Origin: Nitratireductor sp. B36
GTDB lineage: Bacteria > Pseudomonadota > Alphaproteobacteria > Rhizobiales > Rhizobiaceae
Direction: 5' to 3'
DNA length: 64,000 nucleotides
NCBI RefSeq assembly: GCF_020833685.1
Contig: NZ_JACKZY010000001.1
Span: forward strand, 632,578 to 696,577
Under the pieces are notes generated by a model, which was given only the letters and a program-made list of their open reading frames with translations, did not search any database and was not told the origin of the DNA. The position numbers were made by a program, and so were the translations under genes. Below are positions 8,600 through 18,303 of the stretch, in pieces (the stretch's first letter is position 1; every line of letters begins with the position of its first letter).

Positions 8600-8806
8600 G
8601 ATCTGCCGGTCTCAGCTGGGGGCTGAACGGAGGGCCGTGCGCTTTTCCCGATATCGGGAAGCGTGCGTTGTGAAGACAGGTTCTTCCGCCTCCCGTGTCT
8701 CCGCTCTCGACCGTCCAACGCGCTTTTCTTCGGCCCCTCGGGGACAAGACTAGTCGCAGAGGCTTAGCCGCTGGGCCGGTGGATGGAAACGAAGAAAGGC
8801 AAGACA
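8600..8806 (+). promoter_or_regulatory. Long structured leader upstream of rpsF
   Basis: About 200 nt without a gene. It contains a perfect 16-bp palindrome TTCCCGAT/ATCGGGAA (8645-8660), flanked by CGC and GCG that may lengthen the stem, and other G+C-rich segments. Ribosomal S6/S18 operons in many bacteria carry a leader bound by the S6:S18 dimer for feedback control. I could not identify that motif with certainty, so the regulatory role is inference. Confidence 0.4.
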
Positions 8807-9238
8807 ATGGCACTTTACGAACACGTGTTCCTTGCCCGGCAGGACCTCTCGCAGCAGCAGATCGATGCCCTTGTTGAACAGTACAAGGGTGTGATCGAAG
8901 CTGGTGGCGGCACCGTCGGCCGGGTTGAAAACTGGGGACAGAAGTCCCTCGCCTACCGGATCAAGAAGAACCGCAAGGCATACTTCACGCTCATGGACAT
9001 CGACGCTCCGGCTGCGGCCGTGAAGGAGGTCGAGCGCCAGATGGGTCTGTCGGAAGACATTCTGCGCTTCATGACGGTTCGCGTCGACGCGCACGAGGAA
9101 GGCCCTTCCGCAATGATGCAGCGCCGCGACGACCGTGGACCGCGCCGTGACGACCGTGGCCCGCGTGGACCGCGCCGTGACGATCGTGGCCCGCGCCGCG
9201 ACCATGACCGCGACAGCAACAAGGAAGGCTCCGAATAA
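8807..9238 (+). CDS. rpsF: 30S ribosomal protein S6 with arginine/aspartate-rich tail
   Basis: 143 residues. The S6 ferredoxin-like fold covers about 1-95 ([30 protein letters not shown]). The start at 8807 matches other S6 proteins; an in-frame ATG at 8783 would add eight residues. The last 40 residues consist of repeated RRDDRGP units, an extension typical of many alphaproteobacterial S6 proteins but expanded here. The stop overlaps the rpsR start (TAATG). S6 pairs with S18 on the 30S platform. Confidence 0.95.
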
Positions 9239-9486
9239 TGGTCGACATCAATCAGATCCCGACGCGGCGTCCTTTCCACCGCCGCCGCAAGACCTGCCCG
9301 TTCTCCGGCGCCAACGCACCGAAGATCGACTACAAGGACGTGAAGCTCCTGCAGCGCTACATTTCCGAGCGCGGCAAGATCGTTCCTTCCCGCATCACGG
9401 CGGTCAGCCAGAAGAAGCAGCGCGAATTGGCCAAGGCCATCAAGCGCGCCCGTTTCCTGGGCCTTCTGCCCTACGTGGTGAAGTAA
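9238..9486 (+). CDS. rpsR: 30S ribosomal protein S18
   Basis: 82 residues, basic, with the family pattern [15 protein letters not shown] and [19 protein letters not shown]. It binds S6 and 16S rRNA on the small-subunit platform. Its start overlaps the last base of the rpsF stop, consistent with coupled synthesis of the two partners. Confidence 0.97.
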
Positions 9487-9496
9487 GACTTTCGGC

Positions 9497-9516
9497 GCGG
9501 GCGGTTTTTCGCCCGC
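9497..9516 (+). repeat. Hairpin in the rpsR-rplI gap
   Basis: GCGGGCG (9497-9503) pairs with CGCCCGC (9510-9516), with the T-run inside the loop rather than after the stem. It may be a processing or attenuation structure rather than a terminator. The remainder of the 203-bp gap before rplI shows nothing recognisable. Confidence 0.45.
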
Positions 9517-9689
9517 CCCCTCTCCGCGGCGGGCGCGGTCGAGGCTTTTCAAATCCCGAGTTGGGGCGGATGCCCCTAACTGCCACCATGGGCAGGACAG
9601 CGACTTTCGTGCCGCACAGCGGCATTTCCGTTTCTGACCTGCCTTTATGAAATTCCGGCGCAGGGCGCCGATGACAAAGGACAGAAACG

Positions 9690-10310
9690 ATGGACGTTAT
9701 TCTCCTTGAGCGTATCGCCAAGCTCGGCCAGATGGGCGACGTGGTGAAGGTCAAAGACGGCTACGCACGCAACTTCCTCCTGCCCAAGGGCAAGGCTCTG
9801 CGCGCCAACGAGGCCAACCGCAAGAAATTCGAGAGCCAGCGGGTCGAACTCGAAGCACGCAATCTGGAACAGAAGAAGGAAGCCGAGGCTGTTGCAGAGA
9901 AGCTCGACGGCAAGTCCTTCGTCGTCGTTCGCTCCGCCGCCGAGACCGGTCAGCTCTACGGTTCGGTCGCCACACGCGATATCGTTGAGATCCTGGCCGA
10001 TGAAGGCTTCAAGATCGGCCGCAGCCAGGTCGAGCTCAACCAGCCGATCAAGACCATTGGCCTGATCAATGTGGCAATCGCGCTTCACCCGGAAGTCGAG
10101 GTCACCGTGACGCTCAACGTTGCGCGTTCGAGCGACGAGGCCGAGCGCCAGGCACGCGGCGAGACGCTGGATTCGGCGGAAGCCATTTACGGTGAGGACA
10201 TCAACGACAGCGCGCGTCCGGACGAGTTCTTCGATCCGGAAGCCGAGTATGAAGATGAAGCTCCTGCGGGCGATGAGGCGGCAGCCGAAGAGACCGACGA
10301 AAACGCATAA
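9690..10310 (+). CDS. rplI: 50S ribosomal protein L9 with acidic C-terminal extension
   Basis: 206 residues against about 150 for the standard protein. The N-terminal L9 domain ([17 protein letters not shown], then [17 protein letters not shown]) is followed by the long helix and the rRNA-binding C-terminal domain to about residue 150. The last 50 or so residues are strongly acidic ([19 protein letters not shown]). Such tails occur in rhizobial L9 proteins. A strong terminator follows 22 bp after the stop. Confidence 0.95.
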   Translation: MDVILLERIAKLGQMGDVVKVKDGYARNFLLPKGKALRANEANRKKFESQRVELEARNLEQKKEAEAVAEKLDGKSFVVVRSAAETGQLYGSVATRDIVEILADEGFKIGRSQVELNQPIKTIGLINVAIALHPEVEVTVTLNVARSSDEAERQARGETLDSAEAIYGEDINDSARPDEFFDPEAEYEDEAPAGDEAAAEETDENA

Positions 10311-10332
10311 ATACCGCTTCTTAAGACTGGAA

Positions 10333-10358
10333 GCCGGGCGCTTGCGCCCGGCTTTTTT
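10333..10358 (+). terminator. Intrinsic terminator of the rpsF operon
   Basis: A 9-bp perfect stem GCCGGGCGC/GCGCCCGGC with a two-base loop, followed by six T. One of the clearest terminators in the window. Confidence 0.92.
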
Positions 10359-10577
10359 GTTAGCTGACATTGCGCGGATCAATTGTTTTGATGCTGGCTT
10401 GCATACTTTAAATGCGTATTACCAGAGCCCAGATTTTCCGCGTTTCTTTAGCCAAGCAATGGCAAGAAGCGGCAAGAGCAATCGACTGACCAAGGGCCTG
10501 ACACTGTCTGGCCCCTTTTCAACGCTCACATAATTGTTTCATACTCGCAGCCTCCCGAGACTTTTGGGGGTTATGCG

Positions 10578-11837
10578 ATGAACTGGTTGCTGGAAAAGTT
10601 CGTTTCTCGCCTCGTCCGCAAAGGAAAGCTGTCGATCACCGATGCGACGGGGAATGTGCAGGTCTTTGGTGATGGGAGCGGCGATCCGGTCCACATCGCG
10701 ATTCGCACCAAGGCCGCTGAGCGCGCCATTGCCATAGATCCGATGCTGGCCGTTCCCGAACGCTATATGGACGGCGAAATCGACCTGATTGAAGGTGATA
10801 TTCTCTCCTTTCTTGAGTTGGTCTATTCCAACATGGATGAAACCGGCTCTGAGCTTTTCTTGCTGAAACTGGGAGAAGCATTGCGGCACCCTTTCCGCCG
10901 GCTTCAGCAATGGAACACCGCAGCGCGGGCCAAGCGCAATGTGCATCGGCATTACGACTTGTCCGAAGAGCTCTACCGCCTCTTCCTTGACGAGGACATG
11001 CAGTATTCCTGCGCCTATTTCGAAACGCCCGAGGTCTCACTCGAGGAAGCGCAAAGGGCCAAGAAACGACATATCATGGCGAAGCTGGCCCTTGAGCCAG
11101 GACAGAAGGTTTTGGACATCGGCTGTGGCTGGGGCGGGTTGGGCCTTGATATCGCACGGCAGTTCGATGCCAATGTGTTGGGCGTAACGCTGTCGGAAGA
11201 ACAGCACCGCGTGGCCAACGACCGTGCCCGCGAACAAAAGCTTTCCGACAAGGCGCGCTTCGAAATTGCCGATTATCGCTCTTTAAAGGGACCATTCGAC
11301 CGTATTGTCTCCGTGGGCATGTTCGAGCATGTGGGCATCAACCACTACCGAACCTTCTTCGATCAGAGCGCACGCCTTCTGGCAGACGACGGCGTAATGT
11401 TGCTGCACACGATTGGGCGTTCTGCGCCGCCGGCCGCCACCAACGCATTTATTCGCAAGTACATTTTTCCCGGAGGTTACATTCCGGCGCTCTCGGAGAT
11501 CATGCCGGCAATCGAAAGGTCCGGGCTGATTGTCACCGATGTCGAGATTTTGCGCCTCCACTATGCTGAGACGCTGAAGCACTGGCAGGCGCGCTTCCAG
11601 AAGAACCGCGCGAAGGCGGTTGAAATTTACGATGAGCGCTTCGCTCGCATGTGGGAATTCTACCTGGCGGGTTCCGAAGCCTCGTTCCGGTGGCAGGAAA
11701 TGGTTGTGTTTCAGATTCAGCTCACCAAAAAGCGCGAGACCTTGCCATTGACCCGCACGTATATCGGAGAAACCGAGAAGCAGCTCGCTGATGCTGCAGC
11801 AAAGCGAGCGGGGAAATTCACCCAGGCAGCGGAATAG
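10578..11837 (+). CDS. cfa: Cyclopropane-fatty-acyl-phospholipid synthase
   Basis: 419 residues. It methylenates cis double bonds of membrane phospholipid acyl chains using S-adenosylmethionine. The SAM-binding motif VLDIGCGWGGLGLDIA lies near residue 180. The family signatures NVHRHYDLSEELYRLFLD and MQYSCAYFE precede it, and SVGMFEHVG and TIGRSAPP follow. The length fits the 400-residue class. It lies 220 bp after the rplI terminator and 229 bp before dnaB, so it is probably its own unit. Cyclopropane lipids are common in stationary-phase rhizobia. Confidence 0.92.
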   Translation: MNWLLEKFVSRLVRKGKLSITDATGNVQVFGDGSGDPVHIAIRTKAAERAIAIDPMLAVPERYMDGEIDLIEGDILSFLELVYSNMDETGSELFLLKLGEALRHPFRRLQQWNTAARAKRNVHRHYDLSEELYRLFLDEDMQYSCAYFETPEVSLEEAQRAKKRHIMAKLALEPGQKVLDIGCGWGGLGLDIARQFDANVLGVTLSEEQHRVANDRAREQKLSDKARFEIADYRSLKGPFDRIVSVGMFEHVGINHYRTFFDQSARLLADDGVMLLHTIGRSAPPAATNAFIRKYIFPGGYIPALSEIMPAIERSGLIVTDVEILRLHYAETLKHWQARFQKNRAKAVEIYDERFARMWEFYLAGSEASFRWQEMVVFQIQLTKKRETLPLTRTYIGETEKQLADAAAKRAGKFTQAAE

Positions 11838-12066
11838 ACTTGCAGCAAGATGGCCGATTCGGGCTCGGCGGCAATGCGATCACCGTCAAGCCTATGCTGA
11901 CAGTTGCCCACAACTGAGACACTTGAGACTGTGAATCGCGGTCACATTTCATCTCCGAGCTTTCACCTTTCCCTAAGAGGGGGTACGAGAGTTCTTTGGG
12001 GGTTCCGGGTCTTCGTGTTTTGTTTGCCCGGGCACATGTGGCGCAATCATACCGGACTAAGAACAA

Positions 12067-13560
12067 ATGGCAGAGGCGGCAATCCGCAAACTTGAGACAG
12101 CGGAAACCCAGCTTTATCGAGAAGCACCAAACAACATCGAAGCCGAGCAGGCGCTGCTTGGCGCGATTTTGGTGAACAATGACGCGCTTTACCGCGTGTC
12201 CGACTTCCTAAAGCCTGTCCACTTTTATGAGCCCTTGCACCGCAAGATCTTCGAGGTTGCCGGCGAGCTCATCCGTATGGGCAAGACCGCCAACCCCGTA
12301 ACGATCAAGACGTTTTTGCCTGCCGAGGAAAAAGTCGGTGAATTGACCGTTGCTCAATATCTGGCACGCCTGGCTGCGGAAGCTGTGACCATCATCAATG
12401 CCGCCGACTACGGTCGGGCGATCTACGACCTGGCCATCCGCCGCGCGCTGATCACAGTCGGCGAGGACATGGTGAACATCGCCTATGATGCGCCGGTGGA
12501 TATGGCGCCGAACAAGCAGATCGAGGATGCGGAGCGGCGTCTTTTCGAACTGGCGGAAACCGGCCGCTATGATGGTGGCTTCGAGAGCTTTGGCGATGCC
12601 ACAAAGATCGCCGTGGACATGGCAAATGCCGCTTTCATGCGCGATGGGCATCTCTCGGGCATTTCCACGGGCCTGCGCGACCTCGACGCGCGTATGGGCG
12701 GGCTCCAGCCTTCGGATCTTATCATCCTCGCCGGCCGTCCGGCCATGGGCAAGACCTCGCTTGTGACCAACATCGCTTTCAACATCGCCGCAGCCTATGA
12801 GCCTGCCCAGCAGGCAGATGGCTCCTTTGCCGCTGCGAATGGCGGGGTCGTCGGTTTCTTCTCTCTGGAAATGTCGTCCGAGCAGCTGGCTACCCGTATC
12901 ATTTCCGAGCAGACCGAAATCCCCTCCTCCAAGATCCGACGCGGTGAGATCACGGAAAGCGACTTCGAGAAGCTGGTTGCCTGCGCCCAGACCATGCAAA
13001 AGATCCCGCTGTTCATCGATCAGACAGGTGGCATCTCGATCGCCCAGCTCGCGGCCCGTGCAAGGCGACTCAAGCGTCAGCGGGGCCTCGATGTCATCAT
13101 CATCGACTATGTACAGCTTATGCAGGGCTCTTCAGCAAAATCCGCTCAGAACCGCGTGCAGGAAATCACCGAGATCACGACGGGCCTGAAGGCACTCGCC
13201 AAAGAGCTTTCCGTGCCGATCATCGCGCTCTCTCAGCTCTCGCGCCAGGTGGAAGCGCGCGACGACAAGCGCCCGCAGCTTGCCGACCTGCGCGAATCGG
13301 GCTCCATCGAGCAGGACGCCGACGTCGTGCTTTTTGTTTATCGTGACGAGTACTATCTGAAGAACAAGGAACCGAAGCCCGGCACCGAGGAGTATCTTCA
13401 GTGGGAAGCCGAGATGAACGAAGTGCGGGGGAAGGCCGAAGTGATCATTGCCAAGCAGCGTCACGGCCCCACAGGCACTGTGCAGCTTGCCTTCCAGGGC
13501 GAATTTACCCGCTTCTCGGACCTTGCCGAAGAGGACCGCATGCCCGAGCGTTTTGAGTAA
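12067..13560 (+). CDS. dnaB: Replicative DNA helicase DnaB
   Basis: 497 residues. The N-terminal primase-interaction domain (about 15-125, starting EAPNNIEAEQALLGAIL) is joined to a RecA-like ATPase. Walker A GRPAMGKT is at 223-230, the DnaB motif FFSLEMSSEQLATRII follows, and Walker B is in DVIIIDYVQLMQ. LADLRESGSIEQDADVV contains the arginine-sensor region. No intein is present. It unwinds DNA at the replication fork as a hexamer. alr begins eight bases after its stop codon. Confidence 0.96.
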   Translation: MAEAAIRKLETAETQLYREAPNNIEAEQALLGAILVNNDALYRVSDFLKPVHFYEPLHRKIFEVAGELIRMGKTANPVTIKTFLPAEEKVGELTVAQYLARLAAEAVTIINAADYGRAIYDLAIRRALITVGEDMVNIAYDAPVDMAPNKQIEDAERRLFELAETGRYDGGFESFGDATKIAVDMANAAFMRDGHLSGISTGLRDLDARMGGLQPSDLIILAGRPAMGKTSLVTNIAFNIAAAYEPAQQADGSFAAANGGVVGFFSLEMSSEQLATRIISEQTEIPSSKIRRGEITESDFEKLVACAQTMQKIPLFIDQTGGISIAQLAARARRLKRQRGLDVIIIDYVQLMQGSSAKSAQNRVQEITEITTGLKALAKELSVPIIALSQLSRQVEARDDKRPQLADLRESGSIEQDADVVLFVYRDEYYLKNKEPKPGTEEYLQWEAEMNEVRGKAEVIIAKQRHGPTGTVQLAFQGEFTRFSDLAEEDRMPERFE

Positions 13561-13567
13561 CGGCGAT

Positions 13568-14743
13568 ATGACACATTCCGATCCGCATCTGCGCGGCGCC
13601 GACCCCCGTGTGGCCGGAGGGCGCCTTACGGTCGACCTCGATGCGCTCGCGGCCAATTACAGGTTCCTGGCGGAACAGTCGACACCGGCAGAGGCTGGCG
13701 CCGTTGTAAAGGCGGACGCCTATGGGCTCGGAACGGGTCCGGTGGTCGAAGCTCTGGTCGCCGAAGGGTGCCGAAAGTTCTTCGTCGCCCTCCCCGAAGA
13801 AGGACTTGCCGTTCGTGCATCGGCTCCAGAAGCCGACATTTATGTCTTCAATGGTCTGTTCAGTCCTGAAGCAGCCTCTTTCTATCGTGAAGGACGGCTT
13901 CTGCCGGTTTTGAACTCCCAATCGGATTTGGCAATCTGGGAGGCGCATGGCTGGGATGATGGGGAAACACCTCGCCCCTGCGCTCTGCACCTCGAGACAG
14001 GAATGAACCGGCTCGGACTTTCCGCAGAACGAGCGAATGTTCTGGCACAGGAAAACGCCCTGACCGGCGCACTGACGCCACGCCTGATCATCAGTCACCT
14101 GGCCTGCGCAGACTCGCCCGATCACCCGATGAACCGGCAACAACTCGAATCATTTCAGGCACTTTGCGCGCTTTTTCCAGGTGCTGAATCAAGTTTGGCA
14201 AACTCCGCAGGAATATTTTTGGGCGGCGAGTTTCTTTGCGATGTGACACGGCCCGGTGTCGCTCTCTATGGCAGCAATCCTGTGAGCGGTACCACCAACC
14301 CGATGCGGCCTGTAGCAAGCGTGCATGCCCGTATCGCACAATTGCGTCACGTGCCGGCCGGAGGCACAGTCAGCTATGGCGCCACGCCGCTCAGCCGCGA
14401 CACACGCATTGCGGTGACCGCCACCGGTTATGCGGACGGCTATCATCGGTCAGGCTCTGGAGCTGGCGTGCCCTTGCGTTCTGCTCTGCCGGAAGGCGCC
14501 CACGGCTTCGTAGGAGGGAGACGCGTGCCCGTTCTCGGGCGCGTCACCATGGATATCACACTGTTTGATGTCACGGATCTCGGGCCCGATGCGTTGCAAG
14601 TGGGCGATTTCATTGAGCTCATGGGTCCCAATGTTCCGGTGGACGAACTTGCATCCGCATGCGGCACGATCTCGTATGAGCTCCTGACGTCTCTGGGGCA
14701 TCGGTTCGAGCGCCACTATCTGGGTGGTGGAGGTCCCGTCTGA
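13568..14743 (+). CDS. alr: Alanine racemase
   Basis: 391 residues, PLP-dependent, converting L- to D-alanine for peptidoglycan. The PLP lysine is Lys48 in AVVKADAYGLG, and the second catalytic residue, a Tyr, is in GGTVSYGATPLSRD. I chose the ATG at 13568 just after dnaB; the open frame extends upstream into dnaB. Its stop overlaps the radA start (TGATG). The dnaB-alr-radA order is conserved in this group. Confidence 0.95.
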   Translation: MTHSDPHLRGADPRVAGGRLTVDLDALAANYRFLAEQSTPAEAGAVVKADAYGLGTGPVVEALVAEGCRKFFVALPEEGLAVRASAPEADIYVFNGLFSPEAASFYREGRLLPVLNSQSDLAIWEAHGWDDGETPRPCALHLETGMNRLGLSAERANVLAQENALTGALTPRLIISHLACADSPDHPMNRQQLESFQALCALFPGAESSLANSAGIFLGGEFLCDVTRPGVALYGSNPVSGTTNPMRPVASVHARIAQLRHVPAGGTVSYGATPLSRDTRIAVTATGYADGYHRSGSGAGVPLRSALPEGAHGFVGGRRVPVLGRVTMDITLFDVTDLGPDALQVGDFIELMGPNVPVDELASACGTISYELLTSLGHRFERHYLGGGGPV

Positions 14744-16131
14744 TGGCCCGCGCACGCGTTCAGTTCATCTGCCAGAACTGCGGTACGGTGCATGCGCGCT
14801 GGGCAGGCAAGTGCGATGGTTGCGGCGCCTGGAACACGCTCATCGAGGAAGGCACCTCCAGTGGAATTGGCTCCGGCCCACAGGCGGCCTCGCGCAAAGC
14901 GCGCAAGGGACGCGCGGTGGCGCTGACCACGCTTTCCGGCGAGATCGAGGATGCGCCGCGAATCACGACGGGGATCGGTGAGCTCGACCGCGTCACGGGT
15001 GGAGGATTTGTTCGCGGTTCCGCGCTCCTCGTGGGAGGAGACCCCGGCATTGGCAAGTCCACCCTTCTGACGCAGGCGGCGGCTGCCCTTGCCGCGCGTG
15101 GGCACCGCATCGTCTATGTATCAGGCGAAGAGGCGGTCGCCCAGATCCGCCTGCGAGCCCAGCGTCTTGACGTGGCACAACAGCCGGTGGAACTGGCCGC
15201 AGAGACCAATGTCGAGGATATTCTGGCCACGATCGAGGACGGCAAGCGGCCCGATCTCGTCATCCTGGATTCCATCCAGACGCTTTGGACCGATATGGCC
15301 GATTCTGCGCCCGGCACGGTGACACAGGTGCGCGCGTCGGCGCAGGCCATGATCCGCTACGCAAAATCAACAGGCGCAGCCGTGGTTCTGGTAGGGCACG
15401 TAACAAAGGAAGGCCAGATCGCAGGCCCACGCGTGGTTGAACACATGGTCGATGGCGTTCTCTATTTCGAAGGCGAAGGCGGCCATCACTATCGCATTCT
15501 GCGCACGGTCAAAAACCGCTTTGGCCCAACCGACGAGATCGGCGTGTTCGAAATGGGCGACAAGGGGCTGCGCGAAGTGTCCAACCCCTCGGAGCTGTTT
15601 CTGGGGGAGCGAAGCGCCGCTGCGCCGGGCGCTGCCGTATTCGCCGGTATGGAGGGGACAAGGCCGGTTCTTGTGGAAATCCAGGCGCTTGTCGCGCCCT
15701 CCCCGCTCGGCACACCGCGCCGCGCCGTGGTTGGCTGGGATTCTGCCAGACTTTCCATGGTCTTGGCTGTTCTTGAGGCGCATTGCGGGGTGCGTTTCGC
15801 GACCCATGATGTGTATCTGAATGTGGCGGGCGGCTACCGGATTTCAGAGCCTGCGGCGGATCTTGCCGTTGCAGCGGCTCTGGTATCCTCGCTCACCGGG
15901 CTTGCCCTGCCCGCCGATTGCGTCTATTTCGGCGAAATCAGCCTTTCGGGCGCTGTCAGACCCGTTGCACATGCAGCGAGCCGTCTCAAGGAAGCCGAGA
16001 AGCTCGGTTTTGCCCAAGCGGTCATGCCGCCGGGTAATGAAGACGGATCGGGCGCGATAGCATCGCGGTCCGCACGCCCTGAAGCGCTGGCCGAACTTGT
16101 GGCTCGGATTGCGGGCTCCAAGGCGGAGTAG
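14743..16131 (+). CDS. radA: DNA repair protein RadA
   Basis: 462 residues. The N-terminal C4 zinc finger has Cys10, Cys13, Cys24 and Cys27. A RecA-like core carries Walker A GGDPGIGKSTLL and the RadA-specific KNRFG motif (VKNRFGPTDEIGVFEM), and a Lon-protease-like domain ends the protein. RadA promotes branch migration of recombination intermediates. The ATG overlaps the last base of the alr stop, so translation is likely coupled. Confidence 0.96.
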   Translation: MARARVQFICQNCGTVHARWAGKCDGCGAWNTLIEEGTSSGIGSGPQAASRKARKGRAVALTTLSGEIEDAPRITTGIGELDRVTGGGFVRGSALLVGGDPGIGKSTLLTQAAAALAARGHRIVYVSGEEAVAQIRLRAQRLDVAQQPVELAAETNVEDILATIEDGKRPDLVILDSIQTLWTDMADSAPGTVTQVRASAQAMIRYAKSTGAAVVLVGHVTKEGQIAGPRVVEHMVDGVLYFEGEGGHHYRILRTVKNRFGPTDEIGVFEMGDKGLREVSNPSELFLGERSAAAPGAAVFAGMEGTRPVLVEIQALVAPSPLGTPRRAVVGWDSARLSMVLAVLEAHCGVRFATHDVYLNVAGGYRISEPAADLAVAAALVSSLTGLALPADCVYFGEISLSGAVRPVAHAASRLKEAEKLGFAQAVMPPGNEDGSGAIASRSARPEALAELVARIAGSKAE

Positions 16132-16245
16132 CTGGGGCGGCCTGGCGGGGCGGTTTGAACAGATCGATTGGCGGCACAGTGGCCCGAAAGACGAAGACAA
16201 TGACCTTGCGGGGGCATCCTATCTGCCAAAGGAGTAGGGGTGACA

Positions 16246-16785
16246 ATGCCAATCACGTTGCTTGACGGAATTCTTGTCGGCTTCACGCTCGTTTCGGCCA
16301 TGTTGGCCATGGTGCGTGGTTTTTCACGCGAAGTGTTGTCGATCGCATCATGGGCGGCAGCCGCCGTGGCAGCCTATTATTTTCATTCTCTGGTTCTTCC
16401 CTACGTCACGCCCTATATCAGCAACGATATGTTGGCTCTGGCGGTAGCTGCAGCGGTCGTGTTCCTCATTGCACTGATCGTAGTGACGATCATCACCATG
16501 AAGATCGCGGATTTCATCATCGATTCGCGCATCGGCGCGCTCGACCGCACGCTCGGCTTCCTCTACGGTGCCGCACGCGGTATTCTGGTGGTGGCTGTTG
16601 CGTTGCTGTTTCTCAACTGGCTGATGGGTGCGAACCCGCCCAGCTGGGTAGCGGAAGCCAAGTCCCGCCCGCTGTTGGACGGCGTGGGCCAATGGATCCA
16701 AGGAATGCTTCCGGATGATCCGGACAATTCGGTTTTCGACCGCCTCACCGATGGGGTATCCGGCGAGGGCGAAACCGCAAACTGA
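16246..16785 (+). CDS. cvpA: CvpA-family membrane protein
   Basis: 179 residues with four predicted membrane segments. The opening MPITLLDGILVGFTLVSAM, then MVRGFSREVLSIASW, matches the colicin V production protein family. A GTG six bases upstream (16240) is an alternative start; AGGAG at 16230-16234 could serve either. CvpA is needed for colicin V export in E. coli and its general role is envelope-related. Placement directly before purF is conserved across Proteobacteria. Confidence 0.9.
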   Translation: MPITLLDGILVGFTLVSAMLAMVRGFSREVLSIASWAAAAVAAYYFHSLVLPYVTPYISNDMLALAVAAAVVFLIALIVVTIITMKIADFIIDSRIGALDRTLGFLYGAARGILVVAVALLFLNWLMGANPPSWVAEAKSRPLLDGVGQWIQGMLPDDPDNSVFDRLTDGVSGEGETAN

Positions 16786-16827
16786 CGGTCACGGGCCGTC
16801 TGTGTCACAATGAAAGGGCGGCCAGAA

Positions 16828-18303
16828 ATGGCACTGGAAGACAATTTGCCTCTCGCAGGCGAAGCGGACGACCATTTTCATGATGAATGCGGCGTCTTTG
16901 GTATATTCGGGCGCAGTGACGCGGCGGCGATCGTAACGCTTGGCCTGCACGCCCTGCAGCACCGCGGACAGGAAGCAGCCGGCATCGTTTCTTTTGATGG
17001 CTCTCAGTTCCATGTCGAGCGCCATATCGGCCTGATCGGCGACACGTTTACCAAACAATCGGTCCTTGACCGCCTGAACGGAAGCCGCGCCATCGGCCAT
17101 ACGCGCTACGCCACCACCGGCGGCTCGGGCCTGCGGAACGTTCAGCCCTTCTTTGCCGAATTGTCGGATGGTGGTCTTGCGATCGCCCACAATGGCAACA
17201 TCACCAACGCAATGACTGTTCAGCGAAAGCTGCAAAAGGAAGGGGCGATCTTCTCGTCCACCTCCGATACCGAGACCGTTCTGCACCTGGTCGCCACCAG
17301 CAAAGAGCGCGACACCAACACGCGGTTCATCGAGGCGGTGCGGCAAATTGAGGGCGCGTTTTCGATTGTTGCGCTAACCTCAAAGAAGATGATCGGCTGC
17401 CGCGACCCGCTGGGCATCCGCCCGCTGGTTCTGGGCGATCTCGACGGCGCTTACATCCTGGCCTCGGAGACCTGCGCGCTCGACATTATCGGCGCACGTT
17501 TCGTGCGGGATTTGAAGCCGGGCGAGATGGTGGTCGTGACCGAAAAGGGCATCGAAAGCTTCTTCCCCTTCGAGTCAAAGGAGAAACCGCGCTTCTGCAT
17601 CTTCGAGTACGTTTATTTCGCGCGCCCCGATTCTCTTGTCGAAGGACGCAACGTCTACGAGGTGCGCAAGGAAATCGGTGCCGAGCTTGCGCGCGAGATG
17701 CCGGTGGAAGCTGATATTGTCGTTCCGGTTCCCGACTCAGGCACGCCTGCCGCCATTGGCTATGCGCAAGCAGCCGGCCTCCCCTTCGAACTTGGCATCA
17801 TCCGCAATCACTATGTGGGGCGCACCTTCATTCAGCCGACCGATTCCATCCGTCACATGGGTGTGAAGCTGAAGCACAACGCTAATCGCCGGTGCATCGA
17901 AGGCAAGCGGGTCGTGCTGGTGGATGATTCCATCGTGCGCGGAACCACGAGCCAGAAGATCGTGCAGATGGTGCGCGATGCGGGCGCGGCCGAAGTGCAC
18001 ATGCGCATCGCCTCCCCGCCCACGCGTTCGCCCTGCTTCTACGGGGTGGATACGCCGGAAGCCACAAAACTTCTGGCATCGCGCATGTCGATCGAGGAAA
18101 TGGCGGAGTTCATTCGTGTCGATTCGCTCGCCTTCCTGACGATTGACGGGCTCTACCGCGCCGTTGGCGAGGCGGCTCGCAATTCAGAGCAGCCGCAATA
18201 TTGCGACGCCTGCTTCACCAAGGACTACCCGACGCGGTTGACCGATCACGAGAGCACAGACAATGTGCGCACGCTTTCCCTTCTCGCAGCAGGCGGTCAA
18301 TGA
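16828..18303 (+). CDS. purF: Amidophosphoribosyltransferase PurF
   Basis: 491 residues. It makes phosphoribosylamine from PRPP and glutamine, the first step of purine synthesis. The N-terminal class II glutaminase has its nucleophile at Cys21 after a propeptide (HDECGVFGIFG), and the PRPP loop is VVLVDDSIVRGTTS. Cysteines in FCIFEYVYFARP, SPCFYGVD and QYCDACF fit the [4Fe-4S] ligand pattern of the B. subtilis enzyme. I chose the ATG at 16828, which has AAGGG upstream, rather than 16810. The stop overlaps the next gene (ATGA). Confidence 0.95.
   Translation: MALEDNLPLAGEADDHFHDECGVFGIFGRSDAAAIVTLGLHALQHRGQEAAGIVSFDGSQFHVERHIGLIGDTFTKQSVLDRLNGSRAIGHTRYATTGGSGLRNVQPFFAELSDGGLAIAHNGNITNAMTVQRKLQKEGAIFSSTSDTETVLHLVATSKERDTNTRFIEAVRQIEGAFSIVALTSKKMIGCRDPLGIRPLVLGDLDGAYILASETCALDIIGARFVRDLKPGEMVVVTEKGIESFFPFESKEKPRFCIFEYVYFARPDSLVEGRNVYEVRKEIGAELAREMPVEADIVVPVPDSGTPAAIGYAQAAGLPFELGIIRNHYVGRTFIQPTDSIRHMGVKLKHNANRRCIEGKRVVLVDDSIVRGTTSQKIVQMVRDAGAAEVHMRIASPPTRSPCFYGVDTPEATKLLASRMSIEEMAEFIRVDSLAFLTIDGLYRAVGEAARNSEQPQYCDACFTKDYPTRLTDHESTDNVRTLSLLAAGGQ

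Noticed and set aside
9120-9235. CRISPR-like tandem repeats
   Set aside because: The repeats are in frame within rpsF and encode RRDDRGP units without spacers. No CRISPR array or cas gene was seen in the window.
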